This document shows, piece after piece, positions 63,800 through 64,000 of a stretch of DNA of 64,000 nucleotides (position 1 is the stretch's first letter; every line of letters begins with the position of its first letter). The position numbers were made by a program, and so were the translations under genes. The stretch comes from Branchiostoma floridae (taxonomy: Eukaryota; Chordata; Leptocardii; Amphioxiformes; Branchiostomatidae). Location: contig NC_049981.1 in assembly GCF_000003815.2 (NCBI RefSeq), positions 17,841,041 to 17,905,040 on the forward strand. Direction: 5' to 3'. The notes beneath the pieces were generated by a model that saw only the letters and a list, made by a program, of their open reading frames with translations, searched no databases and had not been told where the DNA came from.

Positions 63800-64000
63800 T
63801 TGTATGTGGGTAGGTCTTGATTAGACTTTGATTAGATTCTGGGGGCCCTAGTGAGTCTTTACGGTACTGCAAAGAACTTCTGGTTTTGATCTCTCGTGTT
63901 CTTGGCATGCCGTGGCCATGATGTTTGCGTGGTAGATAGCTCTTGTGGCAAAGGTGGCGTATGTTTGGTCCCCCTAGCGGCTTTTTAACTGCAGGGAATA
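63800..64000 (+). repeat. Partial copy of the 780-1765 dispersed repeat
   Basis: It shares TAGATT(C/T)TGGG, CTTC(T/C)GGTTTTG, GTGTTCT, GGTAGATAGCTCTTG and CCCCCTAGCG in the same order as 833-980. Truncated by the end of the window. Confidence 0.6.

Larger units (their letters stand above)
60785..64000. other. 3' flank of the LRR-Ig gene and repeat-rich end of window
   Basis: No further gene is seen. It holds a candidate poly(A) signal, two SINEs, a GTAT microsatellite and, at the edge, a copy of the 780-1765 repeat family. 60785-62390 contains nothing else I can identify beyond AT-rich sequence. Confidence 0.5.

Overview
The window looks like nuclear DNA of an invertebrate chordate, most likely an amphioxus (Branchiostoma). 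Vertebrate-type genes are cut into many short exons (about 50-250 bp) with GT-AG introns, and protein similarity to the vertebrate orthologues is high. The introns and gaps are full of tRNA-like and 5S-like SINEs, small inverted-repeat DNA transposons and microsatellites. The species call is an inference. No operon, CRISPR array or prokaryotic feature is present.

Layout. Positions 1-7200 hold only repeats. A short GC-rich gene for an unrecognised 142-residue protein lies at 7751-8179, possibly with a coding exon upstream (7202-7552). Positions 8180-22140 are AT-rich and repeat-rich, with a clean mariner deletion derivative (10143-10720), a 20-bp GC-rich minisatellite, a degenerate telomere-like tract and several terminal-inverted-repeat elements.

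The gene-dense core is 22141-52932. It contains mitochondrial cysteinyl-tRNA synthetase CARS2 on the minus strand (17 exons, 22141-32158) and, head to head with it across 445 bp, the F-box gene FBXO28 on the plus strand (5 exons, 32604-37189). The intraflagellar-transport gene TRAF3IP1/IFT54 follows on the plus strand (15 exons, 40183-52932). I reconstructed exon boundaries from splice sites, phase continuity and remembered similarity to the vertebrate proteins. A near-consensus RFX X-box lies upstream of the ciliary gene TRAF3IP1.

A fourth multi-exon gene (4 exons, 56563-60784, plus) encodes a predicted secreted protein: signal peptide, N-terminal cysteine cap, about 18 leucine-rich repeats, C-terminal cap and one immunoglobulin domain, with no membrane anchor visible. 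The last 3.2 kb is again repeats.

The four named or described genes are not a pathway. They are unrelated neighbours: mitochondrial translation, ubiquitin ligase adaptor, cilium assembly, and an extracellular recognition-type protein. The CARS2/FBXO28 pair probably shares a promoter. The more unusual content is in the repeats: a 5S rRNA-headed SINE sharing a body module with the tRNA-headed SINE, a SINE with an internal 30-bp tandem expansion, and a palindromic tandem repeat family found at both CARS2 and TRAF3IP1.
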